64,000 bases of DNA, taken from an archaeon. Its GTDB lineage: Archaea; Asgardarchaeota; Thorarchaeia; Thorarchaeales; Thorarchaeaceae. Made by a program: the position numbers and the translations under genes. Shown here piece after piece: positions 8,391 through 17,400 of this stretch; the first letter of the stretch is position 1; every line of letters starts with the position of its first letter. The DNA lies in assembly GCA_024276825.1 (NCBI GenBank), contig JAJRWI010000069.1:53459-117458 (forward strand), in the 5' to 3' direction. The notes beneath the pieces are model-generated. The model was given only the letters and a program-made list of their open reading frames with translations, ran no database searches and was not told where the DNA came from.

Positions 8391-10232
8391 TTACGCTTCT
8401 TGTCGCTTGCGAGTGAGGATTATTGTTCCGATGAGGATTATTGAGGATGAAGCAATAATTGACCCAGCTAGAGTGGGGGCTATATTAGGCCCGCTAATAC
8501 CTGTAGTGGAGTAAATCGGTTTTAGCTGGCACTGCGGAACTCCAAAGAAGTAATTATTATTATTTTCCAGAATAATCAGTTCGGTGGGATTATATGAATT
8601 AAGGATGAATGGACCTGATGTCACTAATGTAGGATCATTTGGCAGTGGCTCCCAATCATTCCATTCCCCATGTTCAAAATCAACGAAGATGTGTTTAGGC
8701 AGGATGGGCATGTATGCAATAGAGTGAAGATGCCAGAAGGACTCGGTATTGAATCTAAATCTTACTCGATAGTCAGTCATTGCTACTGCCTGTGTCATAT
8801 TCCAAAGATCTGGCAAATACTTGGATACGGATTCGTCGCGATAATAATTCATTGTGAATGCCACATCTTCTGCAGTTAGTTGATTTCCATCGCTCCATGT
8901 TATATTCTGGCGTATATCGAATGTGATCTGGGTATATCCTTCGGGAACTGAGGGATTATCAGCATGAGTTTCAATAATGTACGATTCAGCCAGCCAAGGG
9001 ATGTCTTCACCATTAGGACCAATTTTAATCAGACTGTCATATAGCAGATATTGAATATCCAATTGCCCATAATTGGTCAGGATTCTCATTGTGTTAAAGG
9101 ATTCAACATCTGAAAGTGTGCATATCCGAAGCGTTCCGCCAATGGGAGTATCGCCTTGTTTGAGATGAACTCTCTGCCATGTCCACCAACCAAAACTGCC
9201 CTCGTTGATATCTGGAATGAACCCCTCGAATTTATCTGTCCGATATGCTGAAATAATAAAATTCTGACATACCACTATTTCTGGACATTGATAGACTAGA
9301 ATTTTCTGAATCTCAAAAGCTGCTTCTCTCACTGCATCTGAATCAGTGGATCTTAGGAGCTCATCAATATATGTATCCAGCGTATCATTCGAGAACCGCG
9401 CAGTGCTAAAGCCATATAAAGTACGGCTAGATGAAGAGAATTCATGAGCAAGCCAGTTCACATCTAAAGTGGGAAAAGATCGAACAAGATATGCCACATC
9501 ATAGCTATGTAATGCATAGATTCTAGTTAGATATCCATAGTATTGCTCTTCAACTCCAAAAGCATTAATTCCAATCGCCTGAAGGGCCGAAACTGCAAGG
9601 TCTACTGTGGCAGCTCCCCCGGCAAGTATATTGCAGTATGATACTTCCACATCAAAATCCATACCATTGGGCGCTTCGCGATAGCCATCAGAATCAATGT
9701 CTAGAAAGCCTGCATTATCAAGAAGCTGAATTGCATAACTAAAGTTTGCATCATAATAATGATAGTCCATTATCTCCTCAATTGAATATGGATTATTACG
9801 TGGCACACAGGAGTCCAGAGGGAAGGCAAGATCATTCCAAACATTATGAACTAATGCGGTCTTATCAAATGCAAAGGCAAATGCACGACGAAATTCAGTG
9901 ATATTGAATGGATATTCTTCAGTGTTAATTGAAAAATAGAAATAGCCATTCCTTAGTACCTTTGATGTTTCGATTGACTCAGCATCGTTAAGCTCATATA
10001 GATAACTAGGGCTGATCGAATTCGCTATGACATCAACCTCATCATTCAGCAATGCGCTGACTTGAGAGGAAATGGGAGAGATGGGTTTTGACATAATCTC
10101 GCTTATGAAAGGGCCGCTGTATTTGTGTCCAGGAAGAAGCATTTGCGAGTTGACAAGGGATATACTTGAAGTGATGATTATCGAAACAATAATAATTGCT
10201 GATACTCCCTTTAATCCTCGTAATCCTTTCAT
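8391..10232 (-). CDS. ABC-type peptide/solute-binding protein (SBP family 5), apparently circularly permuted
   Basis: A 613-residue secreted, membrane-tethered binding protein. The start is taken at 10232 because the sequence from there is a signal peptide (MKGLRGLKG, then a hydrophobic run). After it comes material that normally forms the C-terminal half of DppA/OppA proteins (QVSALLNDEVDVI; FRRAFAFAFDKTALV; DANFSYAIQLLDNAGF). Only after that come normal N-terminal-half landmarks (IGGTLRICTLSDVESFN; ITWSDGNQLTAEDVAFTM; VTSGPFILNSYNP). A C-terminal TM helix and RKRQ end the protein. No permease or ATPase gene is nearby. The family is clear; the permuted order is read from motif order and should be tested structurally. 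Confidence 0.8.
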   Translation of the reverse strand: MKGLRGLKGVSAIIIVSIIITSSISLVNSQMLLPGHKYSGPFISEIMSKPISPISSQVSALLNDEVDVIANSISPSYLYELNDAESIETSKVLRNGYFYFSINTEEYPFNITEFRRAFAFAFDKTALVHNVWNDLAFPLDSCVPRNNPYSIEEIMDYHYYDANFSYAIQLLDNAGFLDIDSDGYREAPNGMDFDVEVSYCNILAGGAATVDLAVSALQAIGINAFGVEEQYYGYLTRIYALHSYDVAYLVRSFPTLDVNWLAHEFSSSSRTLYGFSTARFSNDTLDTYIDELLRSTDSDAVREAAFEIQKILVYQCPEIVVCQNFIISAYRTDKFEGFIPDINEGSFGWWTWQRVHLKQGDTPIGGTLRICTLSDVESFNTMRILTNYGQLDIQYLLYDSLIKIGPNGEDIPWLAESYIIETHADNPSVPEGYTQITFDIRQNITWSDGNQLTAEDVAFTMNYYRDESVSKYLPDLWNMTQAVAMTDYRVRFRFNTESFWHLHSIAYMPILPKHIFVDFEHGEWNDWEPLPNDPTLVTSGPFILNSYNPTELIILENNNNYFFGVPQCQLKPIYSTTGISGPNIAPTLAGSIIASSSIILIGTIILTRKRQEA

Positions 10233-10324
10233 TTTTGAATCGTGGAGAATTATGACGAGATTAATACTAACTCTTATTGTGTAAACTCGGACACCAGAAT
10301 GCCATTTGTGGAATAGTGCAATTT

Positions 10325-12454
10325 CTAAATCCAATCGCCAGTTTCTAGCTTTCTAGGTAGATACTCATCAGTAAGGAATTGGAATGAATGACTTGCAAAT
10401 GCCTGAATCTCTGCCTTCTCCTTCATCTTGAGCATGAGCTTGAGATCCTGCACCCATTCCTTATTAGCCTGTACGAAGGGTTCTTTCAGCATGTCCTTCA
10501 CACGTTTGATGTCAGCAGGCTCCATTGGAATCCTCACGGCCTTTGGAATATTATATTCGTCAAGGTCTCTACTAAGCACTCCAAGGAGTTTTAGTTCAGG
10601 AGTGGCAATAAACGGTGATTCGTAGCTCAACCTCTTGCTGCCTCTCAGAAATACCGAATAGATATAATGTCCATAAGGGTCACTGTCCACCAGAGCAAAA
10701 GCAGGGATTTCGAGCTCCTTCACAAGGCGTTTGAGAAATGCTCGCGTGGCAATATCACCAGAACCCTTTCCAGTTAGGATAATGCAAGGTTGACGATTCC
10801 AATACTTGGCTTCCGCCAGTCGCATGACAGCAGCATCTTTCTCTGAGAGTATGATGAACTCAGCATCGCTCTCAACAATCTCCACCTGATCCAAAAATGG
10901 TGTAATTGCCCAACCACCAGTACCCATCTTTGTCAGGTCTATCAGGTCTCCACCATCTCTAATGATTACACGACCCATCGCAGAACCGCGAGCAGAGGCA
11001 ACAACATGAATGCTGTCACGGGTGGTCTGCAGCATAGATGCTATGTCTTCTATAATCTTGTCACTGTATTTCTGATCTCTAAATAGATTGACATCACTGT
11101 AGTAGACCTCTCGTTTCGTGGCGTGCAAGCCAGACTTGAGAAGTTGGTATACTATCTCCATTATTCGTGCTGTACGTGTTGCATCTACCACTGATGCTAG
11201 CGAATGATAGGGACGTGCTATCTTACGCATGCCCAACAATAGAAGGTCTCGAACTTCATCCCAAACGATGTTGTCAGATGAACGGCTTGGAATCTCAAAG
11301 ACAGGTCGTCCAGTCATCATAGTCTCATTGAGAATCTCCATGGCCATCTCAACTAGTCGCTCACGAGTTTCGTCCGATGTTAGGGGCACGACCTCAACAG
11401 TTGCAGTTGGAATCTTAGCAGCAATCGCAGCCGACTCCCTCTTCTCTGCCTGACGCCACTTTCGTTTCATATCTCTTGCAGCTTTTTGAACTGCCTCGGG
11501 CACTGGAAGACCAGACTTCTTGCGAATGATCTTCTTGCTCTTTCGTTTTCTCTTAGTGGGTTTGGTTGTACTCACTGATTCAACCTCTGGTTCGGGTGTT
11601 GGTTCGGGTGTTGCTGATTTTGTAGCTGCGAGTTCAGGTTTGGGTTCGGTTGGAACTCTGGGAGTTGATCTTGCCTTTGACTTCGACTGCTTTGTTTTTT
11701 TGGGCTTTTTCTTTCCTTCAGGTTCCTTTTTTGCCATGGGCGCCTTCGCAACAGCACGCTGTGTTTCTTCTGACATGCTTCTCAGTTGATAAGCTTGAAC
11801 CATCTCGTATGCAGCACCTATCAGCTCTTGAGCCTTACTTACACTGAGTCCATCTATTGATTTTGCCAGCGATTGAGGGCGAGCGCGAGACAGGCGGGAA
11901 ACAGAGTCATAGCCTGCCGCCTTCAATTTCAATGCCAACTTCTTTCCTACGCCAGGAACATCAGTTAGTGCGAAAGGTCGCTCAAAAGTGTCTTCCTCTG
12001 CACTGCCGGCTGTTCGTTCTGCTTCTCTCTTCAAAAGCACCTTTGCAGCCTGCACAAGTTTCTGTGCTTTATCAAGACTTAGTCCATCAACTTTTTTGGA
12101 GATGCTTTGAGCACGACCCTTGGCCAGTTTCTCCACTGTGCCATAGCCTGCTTCCTTTAACTTCAGGGCAAGTTTTGACCCAATCCCTGGCAAGACAGTC
12201 AAGGGTGTGCCAGTACCATCACTCTTTGGAGGGGGCTTCGCTTTTGGCTTGGTTGCTTTTTTCTTTGCAGTCTTTTTCGAGCCCTTTTTTGCAGAGGTCT
12301 TGCTCGTCTTTTCAGTTTTCTTGGACGATTTAGGAGCCTTTTTAGGAACAGTCTTTGGTTTGCTCTTTCGTGTGTGTTTTGATTTGGGTTCTTCCAGCAC
12401 TTCTTCCAGAGTGGCCTGAATAATTTCTGGCTTTTTCTTTTTTCTGGGGCTCAT
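10325..12454 (-). CDS. top6A: DNA topoisomerase VI subunit A with N-terminal helix-hairpin-helix extension
   Basis: The Spo11-like DNA-cleaving subunit of type IIB topoisomerase. The C-terminal 350 residues are canonical: a winged helix with the catalytic tyrosine in KREVYY (Tyr 451 or 452), and a Toprim domain with IILSEKDAAV and DSDPYGHYIY as metal-binding motifs. Usual Top6A is about 370-390 residues, while this one has 709. The extra 330 residues are a lysine/serine tail (1-84), two helix-hairpin-helix modules starting near 85 (LTVLPGIGSKLALKLK) and 161 (FALTDVPGVGKKLALKLK), and a Lys/Pro/Glu linker. Start overlaps the top6B stop (ATGA), so A2B2 subunits are co-translated. Confidence 0.95.
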   Translation of the reverse strand: MSPRKKKKPEIIQATLEEVLEEPKSKHTRKSKPKTVPKKAPKSSKKTEKTSKTSAKKGSKKTAKKKATKPKAKPPPKSDGTGTPLTVLPGIGSKLALKLKEAGYGTVEKLAKGRAQSISKKVDGLSLDKAQKLVQAAKVLLKREAERTAGSAEEDTFERPFALTDVPGVGKKLALKLKAAGYDSVSRLSRARPQSLAKSIDGLSVSKAQELIGAAYEMVQAYQLRSMSEETQRAVAKAPMAKKEPEGKKKPKKTKQSKSKARSTPRVPTEPKPELAATKSATPEPTPEPEVESVSTTKPTKRKRKSKKIIRKKSGLPVPEAVQKAARDMKRKWRQAEKRESAAIAAKIPTATVEVVPLTSDETRERLVEMAMEILNETMMTGRPVFEIPSRSSDNIVWDEVRDLLLLGMRKIARPYHSLASVVDATRTARIMEIVYQLLKSGLHATKREVYYSDVNLFRDQKYSDKIIEDIASMLQTTRDSIHVVASARGSAMGRVIIRDGGDLIDLTKMGTGGWAITPFLDQVEIVESDAEFIILSEKDAAVMRLAEAKYWNRQPCIILTGKGSGDIATRAFLKRLVKELEIPAFALVDSDPYGHYIYSVFLRGSKRLSYESPFIATPELKLLGVLSRDLDEYNIPKAVRIPMEPADIKRVKDMLKEPFVQANKEWVQDLKLMLKMKEKAEIQAFASHSFQFLTDEYLPRKLETGDWI

Positions 12455-14499
12455 TCATCTTCACTCTCCAATAGAATCTCCGTTTCCTCTGGAGATAGCG
12501 GCTCATCAGCGATGAGATCGCTCCCTTCAACATCGCCCACAGTTTCCTCATGATCAGTCACGGTTTCAAAGCCAGTGATGGCATCGCGAATCCTGCTCGC
12601 CACGGTTTCAGCATCAAAAGCATTCCTATTCAACCCGTCATTAGCAATTGATACAAGACTTTGAGCAAACTGATCAGCATACATAGCCAGAACTCCAGCA
12701 CGTTTTGCCTTTCGTTTTGCAGTTTCTCGGCGTGTGATGTATCTCCTGAACTTGCGGCCAGCATCTTCTAATGCTAGCTTAATCTCCTTCAAAAGGACCT
12801 CATCTTCAGCAAGTGCCTGCTTGCTCTGTCCTTTGAACATAACATGCACATAGGCACCGCAGACATGGATGAAGATCATTATTGGACCGCGAGGTATTCC
12901 ATTGTCAAATGTTTGTACCTTGTAGTTCTTCCAGTTCACGCTCGCTGTGGCTTTCCATGTTGCACAGTCACTATTGTCCCTAAGCTTTGGAACCCGATTG
13001 ACAAAACGCCAGAGCACCATTGGAGCAGATGTCGCAGGCCTGATATTACCGCCATAGGCAATACATACTTCCACTGCGAAAGAGAGACCCTTGCCCGAAG
13101 TCGGCTTTCTGGTCACGGCGGTGGCAAAGTCTGGATTATATGCCAACTTGATTGTCTGTTCAAATACTTCCTCGCCCACCGGAACCACTGTGTCTGTTGG
13201 AGGTGCAATATAGTCTTGGTTTGAGAATGCTTTGTACAGATATTCAATTTCAGTCTTTGAGAGTGTGTCAGTAGGGGTCTTTGGCGATAGGGTATCAAGA
13301 TGTCTTCTTCTTAGTTCTTTATTTGCCTCCGCGATTATTTGACGAGCCTTGTTTGGGCTGAGCCGACAAAACGCTTTGGTCAGAAAACTCATCAGATCTG
13401 GTTCTTGTGTTTCACGCAAGAGGTCTTGAAATTCACCAATTCGTATGCTTGCCGGGTGTGGTTGAGCATATTTTGGTTCATCGGGGAACTTGTTGACTCT
13501 GCGAGGATAGATGTGGACTTTACCATAGGGATCGATGAAGATAATTGTCACATGAGAGTTAAGCAGTGATGCCATTTCGCAATAGACATCAGCATATCCA
13601 CGCCTGTACTGAATATTAAGATAATTCAGGCGAATATAGGTGCCATGTTCAATTGGCAAGTCCATGTCAATAGGACCTGAAACATACTCTTTTGTGTTAG
13701 CAGTTGTTGTGAAGAACTCTGCAACAGTGGCCACATCAGAAGTGAACCTCTTTGTGACCGTGAAAATGGGCTTGCCCGTTGTGTTTTGAGCATCACTGAA
13801 GGCAGAGGGCGCACCAAATCCTTGACTACCTCGAGTCTGCCTTAGGCGTTCAGACTTACTTGATGCAAGGTAGATCCCGAATTTCTCAAGGTCTGATGGA
13901 ACCATTCCAACACCAGTATCAAAGCATGTAAACTCATAGACCTTAAATCCCTCCTCATCATCAAGTGGAACAAGGTCAGGCATGAACACTTCCTTTAGTT
14001 GGATAACAGCCAGCGGCTCGTGTCTTTTGATCAAGCCCCTGAAGGGCACAAGGAACTTCCTAAATGCTGTGAGTTTTTCATCAAGGGACTCCTTTCTGAC
14101 TGCGGGGACCTCTACTTCTTTGCCTTCACGGGCCGCCTTCTCCAGTTTCTTGCTTAAAGCGATTGTGTCTGTGAGTATGGGCTCAAGTTTTTCCTTTATC
14201 TCCTCAATTAGTTTAGGATCGAGCTGTTCCTTTAAACGGGGTCTTTTGCTGGTCTTCCACCACCACGATTCAAGAGCATCAATTGCATTATCGAGAAATT
14301 CAATCGCATATTGAGTGTGTTTGTTTAGTCCCGTTTCAAATCCAACAAGCTGGGTCCTCTTCCTCATGAACTTAGCAATTGTCCCTTGACGAATATCACC
14401 TGTGTCTGCAGGAGGAGGTACTGGCCTTGACTTATTCTTGCTTGATTTGCTCTTTGAGCCCTTACTACGCCGCTTGCCTTTACTCAATATGCTCACCAA
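12451..14499 (-). CDS. top6B: DNA topoisomerase VI subunit B
   Basis: The ATPase subunit of topoisomerase VI, 682 residues, slightly longer than the usual 530-620. A GHKL/Bergerat ATP site is visible: N-box EFLDNAIDA (67-75), G1 CFDTGVGM and G2 GSQGFGAPSAF. Transducer-like sequence follows, and the acidic tail after about residue 640 is extra. The N-terminus is very basic (KGKRRSKGSKSK), mirroring the basic tail of subunit A. The frame opens with TTG-GTG at 14499/14496; which is used is unclear because no Shine-Dalgarno is evident. It is first of the two-gene topoisomerase VI operon. Confidence 0.95.
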   Translation of the reverse strand: MVSILSKGKRRSKGSKSKSSKNKSRPVPPPADTGDIRQGTIAKFMRKRTQLVGFETGLNKHTQYAIEFLDNAIDALESWWWKTSKRPRLKEQLDPKLIEEIKEKLEPILTDTIALSKKLEKAAREGKEVEVPAVRKESLDEKLTAFRKFLVPFRGLIKRHEPLAVIQLKEVFMPDLVPLDDEEGFKVYEFTCFDTGVGMVPSDLEKFGIYLASSKSERLRQTRGSQGFGAPSAFSDAQNTTGKPIFTVTKRFTSDVATVAEFFTTTANTKEYVSGPIDMDLPIEHGTYIRLNYLNIQYRRGYADVYCEMASLLNSHVTIIFIDPYGKVHIYPRRVNKFPDEPKYAQPHPASIRIGEFQDLLRETQEPDLMSFLTKAFCRLSPNKARQIIAEANKELRRRHLDTLSPKTPTDTLSKTEIEYLYKAFSNQDYIAPPTDTVVPVGEEVFEQTIKLAYNPDFATAVTRKPTSGKGLSFAVEVCIAYGGNIRPATSAPMVLWRFVNRVPKLRDNSDCATWKATASVNWKNYKVQTFDNGIPRGPIMIFIHVCGAYVHVMFKGQSKQALAEDEVLLKEIKLALEDAGRKFRRYITRRETAKRKAKRAGVLAMYADQFAQSLVSIANDGLNRNAFDAETVASRIRDAITGFETVTDHEETVGDVEGSDLIADEPLSPEETEILLESEDE

Positions 14500-14689
14500 T
14501 GTTTTGTTAATCTCGCATGAGTCGATTTCGGAAATCTAGTCAATTCTTCAAACTGTTTTACGCCCTAGCTCAATAAGAACTAATTAGTTCCCTATTATTA
14601 TTTCTCATTACTTATTCAATATTCAGTGTTTTCATGCAGTATTTCAATGTATTCCATATTTCGTTTTTTCCAAAAAATCCATGTGGGAT

Positions 14690-14709
14690 GTTCTTTGGAA
14701 CACGTGTTC
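14690..14709. promoter_or_regulatory. Overlapping dyads next to the cofE TATA element
   Basis: GTTCTTTGGAAC at 14690-14701 overlaps the perfect 12-base palindrome GAACACGTGTTC at 14698-14709. The second dyad abuts TAAAAATAC (14710-14718), which sits about 25 bases before a plausible cofE transcription start and is a good TATA candidate. A dimeric regulator could bind here and occlude TFB/TBP. Regulator unknown; function is inferred from symmetry and position only. Confidence 0.45.
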
Positions 14710-14763
14710 TAAAAATACGATATCTATTTGGGTAAGAATGAGCAGGATTGAGGTGTGGCATGC

Positions 14764-15510
14764 ATGTGCATTGAAATAATTCCCATTAAAGGCATTCCAA
14801 GAATCAGTGAGAAAGTAGATTTTGCAGATATATTGATACAGGCCATAACTAATGAGGGCCCAAAAGTGCAAGAGGAGGACATTTTCGTAATAGCCCAGAT
14901 AGTGGTTTCTAAATCAGAAGGAAGAATAGTTCACACAAGTAATGTAGAAGCATCGCCAAGAGCTGAAAAGATAGCAGAAATGAACGGGTTTGATCCTGTT
15001 CAAGTAGAGCTAGCGATAAGAGAGAGCGTTGATATCATTCAAGATCAGGATGTGCTTATTACAGAAACTCACCAGGGCATTGTGTGTAATTTTAGTGGGG
15101 TTGATAGATCAAATGCTCCTGAGGACTCGTATGTTCTTCTGCCAGAGGACCCTGACAAGAGTGCCCAACAGATTAGAGAAAAGCTTCAAACCCATTTTGG
15201 ATGCAGACTGGCAGTAATAATCAGTGATACTCAGGGGAGACCATGGAGAAGAGGTTCAATCAACGTTGCAATTGGTTGCTCAGGAATAAATGCATTCAAG
15301 AAGAACAGAGGAATGCAGGACATCTATGGATATACTCTCAAGAGATCAGATGTCTGTCATGTGGATGAGATTGCCTCAGCAGTTGAACCTTTAATGGGAC
15401 AAGCAGATGAGGCAACCCCTGTAGTAATTGTAAGAGGGTACAAGTTTGATATTGGGCCTGAAACAGCCAACTCAATTCCAAGGTCACGAAACAGGGACCT
15501 ATTCCGATAA
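14764..15510 (+). CDS. cofE: Coenzyme F420-0:L-glutamate ligase
   Basis: GTP-dependent enzyme adding glutamate residues to F420-0, the deazaflavin redox cofactor of many archaea. 248 residues, normal for the family. Family signatures seen include the N-terminal IEIIPIKGIP, VVSKSEGRIV, and IISDTQGRPWRRGSINVAIG, the metal/nucleotide region. An in-frame GTG at 14755 is possible, but GAGGTG at 14750-14755 is spaced eight bases from the ATG at 14764, favouring that start. No other F420 genes are in the window. It ends head-to-head with a terminator that serves the opposite strand. Confidence 0.9.
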   Translation: MCIEIIPIKGIPRISEKVDFADILIQAITNEGPKVQEEDIFVIAQIVVSKSEGRIVHTSNVEASPRAEKIAEMNGFDPVQVELAIRESVDIIQDQDVLITETHQGIVCNFSGVDRSNAPEDSYVLLPEDPDKSAQQIREKLQTHFGCRLAVIISDTQGRPWRRGSINVAIGCSGINAFKKNRGMQDIYGYTLKRSDVCHVDEIASAVEPLMGQADEATPVVIVRGYKFDIGPETANSIPRSRNRDLFR

Positions 15511-15512
15511 TG

Positions 15513-15546
15513 AAAAAAAAGGAAGCCTCTGGATTACTCCAGAGGC
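15513..15546 (-). terminator. Hairpin-T8 terminator of the MFS gene
   Basis: A perfect eight-base-pair stem (GCCTCTGG/CCAGAGGC, loop of six, 15525-15546) is followed on the minus strand by a T8 run (15513-15520). It lies just past the MFS stop at 15549, between convergent genes. Confidence 0.75.
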
Positions 15547-15548
15547 AA

Positions 15549-16985
15549 TTATGCTGAAATAGAGAGAGAGGTTATCTGCTCGTTATCTCTTTGAACAGGC
15601 AAGCCTAGGCCCTTCTTTAGTTGCATCACGCCAACTGCAGCAATAGCACTCACCATTAGTAGTGTCAGCGGGAATCCAAGGGCCGGTAATGCCCAGCCAA
15701 AGAATGCAATCTGGGGCAATGCTAGAATTGTACCGATTGTTGGAGTCAGACTGTACATTGAATTTCTGATCTTATTGGGAATGGCATCCAGAAGTATCCG
15801 CTGAGTGAGAATCTCTGCAAATCCCCCAAAGAAGCTGGTTGATGAGAAGACTATGGTCATAAGAATGACTGGAATTACAGACTCGTCAGGAATCGACATT
15901 ATCACAAAATCGGTTCCAGGAAATATCAAGTGAACCATATTGTCAACATTGGATGGTGGAGGAAATAGGAACATGATCATCGCGATTGCCAGGAAGAAGA
16001 GAACTCCACCCAGCTGAAGGGCTCTGAATCGGGGAATCCAAGTCCTTGGGTCAAAGCGTTTTGACCAAATTCCCGAGCGTTCCTGGGCCACCACTCCTGG
16101 AATGAACAGGATTGTTCGATAGCTTGAAACAGCAATATCGGTGACTAAATAGCTGAAGTACATTGGGAAGAGTATCAAGTTTCCCCAGACAGTAATAGTG
16201 CTCATGATAAAACAGCTACCAAGAACAATATGAAAGACATACTTATCGTTATAGAGAAACGACAGCCCACCCACAAGGATGTTCTTGTATTCGCTCATTG
16301 ATGGGCGTTCTGGTCTTTCATCTTCCACCTCTTTGAAGTCCCTAATGAAGAACAAGGCACTTATTGCTATAATTAGGCATAGCACGGCTTGCAATTGAAA
16401 CACGAAGGGTCGCCCCATAATTGTCGCGATCACTGCTCCGGGAACAATTGTCAGGGTTGCAACAATTTGAAAGAGCATTCCTATCCGTCCCCAAAACATT
16501 CCATACTGCTTTCTATCATGATCCTCCTCGCCTATTGCCACACGAAAGTTGTTATCAAACCAGGCCTGAAAGCTTCCAGACATCTGTGAAGAGCCAAGTC
16601 CGATTAAGACATAAATTAGGACTAATAGAAGGAAATGAGTGCTTGTGGTGACTAGAGAAAGTAAGAGGAATGCTATACCAAACGACAGGAAGGCACAGCA
16701 TATGATATATCTCTGTCCAATCCAATCACCAATGGCACCAGTAGGATAATCAAGTGCGATTTGTACTGTCATCTGCACAACTAGGAGAATGCCTACTAGG
16801 CTCATTCCGCTAATGAAGTCCCCAGCACCTAATGCTTCTGCAACAAATATCACTGTAAATGTCGAGGAGAGTGTAATAGCCACAGATACTACTGGAAGAA
16901 ATATTGACAAGGTCCTAGCAAGTCGCATTATTCTTCTATTATTCTCATCGAGTCCAAATAGGGTTGATGTCTTACTCAAGATCAT
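15549..16985 (-). CDS. Major facilitator superfamily transporter
   Basis: About 478 residues with roughly twelve hydrophobic helices, so an inner-membrane secondary transporter. The loop after TM2 has DYPTGAIGDWIGQRY, the MFS motif A (G-x-x-x-D-x-x-G-x-R type), with the repeat-half break near residue 210. Substrate cannot be told from sequence. GGAGG (16992-16988) lies two bases before the ATG at 16985 and eight before a TTG at 16979, so translation may really begin at the TTG; the longer TTG frame from 16994 overlaps the Shine-Dalgarno and is unlikely. It is a single-gene unit ending at a strong terminator. Confidence 0.85.
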   Translation of the reverse strand: MILSKTSTLFGLDENNRRIMRLARTLSIFLPVVSVAITLSSTFTVIFVAEALGAGDFISGMSLVGILLVVQMTVQIALDYPTGAIGDWIGQRYIICCAFLSFGIAFLLLSLVTTSTHFLLLVLIYVLIGLGSSQMSGSFQAWFDNNFRVAIGEEDHDRKQYGMFWGRIGMLFQIVATLTIVPGAVIATIMGRPFVFQLQAVLCLIIAISALFFIRDFKEVEDERPERPSMSEYKNILVGGLSFLYNDKYVFHIVLGSCFIMSTITVWGNLILFPMYFSYLVTDIAVSSYRTILFIPGVVAQERSGIWSKRFDPRTWIPRFRALQLGGVLFFLAIAMIMFLFPPPSNVDNMVHLIFPGTDFVIMSIPDESVIPVILMTIVFSSTSFFGGFAEILTQRILLDAIPNKIRNSMYSLTPTIGTILALPQIAFFGWALPALGFPLTLLMVSAIAAVGVMQLKKGLGLPVQRDNEQITSLSISA

Positions 16986-17046
16986 TTCCTCCAATTATTG
17001 ATTGACTGATTACTCCTCTTTCCCATAGTGGGATAAAGTGGCCAAT

Positions 17047-17071
17047 CTACTGGACACTCGATGACCAGTAG
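17047..17071. promoter_or_regulatory. Inverted repeat upstream of MFS gene
   Basis: CTACTGG (17047-17053) and CCAGTAG (17065-17071) form a perfect seven-base dyad with an 11-base spacer, 60-85 bases before the MFS start on the minus strand. A second short dyad, TCCCATAGTGGGA, lies at about 17022-17034. They could be operator sites for the transporter or part of the 3' end of the small transcript that reads through 17104. There is no T-run after either. Confidence 0.35.
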
Positions 17072-17078
17072 ACTAAAC

Positions 17079-17110
17079 AAAAAAGAGGGGTGCCGCAAGG
17101 CACTCACCTC
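17079..17110 (-). terminator. Hairpin-T6 terminator behind the 34-codon ORF
   Basis: On the minus strand GAGG-TGA-GTGCC, TTGC loop, GGCAC-C-CCTC, then T6 (17084-17079). The five-base GTGCC/GGCAC stem is perfect and the outer GAGG/CCTC also pairs. The stem begins at the stop codon of the small ORF, suggesting a dedicated short transcript. Confidence 0.6.
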
Positions 17111-17208
17111 GTAAAGACCGCTCGGTGAACATAGTTCAATTGAGCGATCATTGTTTCAGATATCACACGATTGTTCCTTCTCTTTCGACGATTTCTTATC
17201 CAACTCAT
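17104..17208 (-). CDS. Candidate 34-residue basic microprotein (or ncRNA)
   Basis: An ATG frame of 34 codons in what otherwise looks intergenic. The product begins MSWIRNRRKRRNNR, strongly basic, then a short helix-like tail. It has a TATA match about 35 bases upstream (17241-17248), a predicted leader of about ten bases with no Shine-Dalgarno, and a hairpin-T6 at its stop. The basic N-terminus could bind RNA or the ribosome, but it does not match L41e or another small ribosomal protein I know. The same transcript could be a non-coding RNA with an accidental frame. Confidence 0.4.
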   Translation of the reverse strand: MSWIRNRRKRRNNRVISETMIAQLNYVHRAVFTR

Positions 17209-17240
17209 GGTAATTCACGAGAAATAGGACGAAGAGTTAG

Positions 17241-17248
17241 TATATAAT
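17241..17248 (-). promoter_or_regulatory. TATA-box candidate for the small minus-strand transcript
   Basis: Reads TTATATA on the minus strand within GCATTATATAC. The expected start point about 25 bases on falls near 17219, some ten bases before the ATG at 17208. The element is nearly symmetric and could also act in the plus direction, but the plus gene starts 150 bases away. Confidence 0.45.
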
Positions 17249-17400
17249 GCAAAGCCACAATTTAGAGTCACAGAGAGAAGATACAACAAGGAGTCACAAT
17301 TTGTTACTAGTGAAGACATCAACAGTCATGACAGTCAAACATATTACTGCCCGAAAGTGTTCTAAAATTGCATTTCACACAGTATTGTGAGGCGATATTG

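Noticed and set aside
11520..11847. Plus-strand frames opposite the Top6A linker
   Set aside because: They arise from the Lys/Pro/Glu-rich repeats read backwards; phenylalanine-rich low complexity, no start signal.
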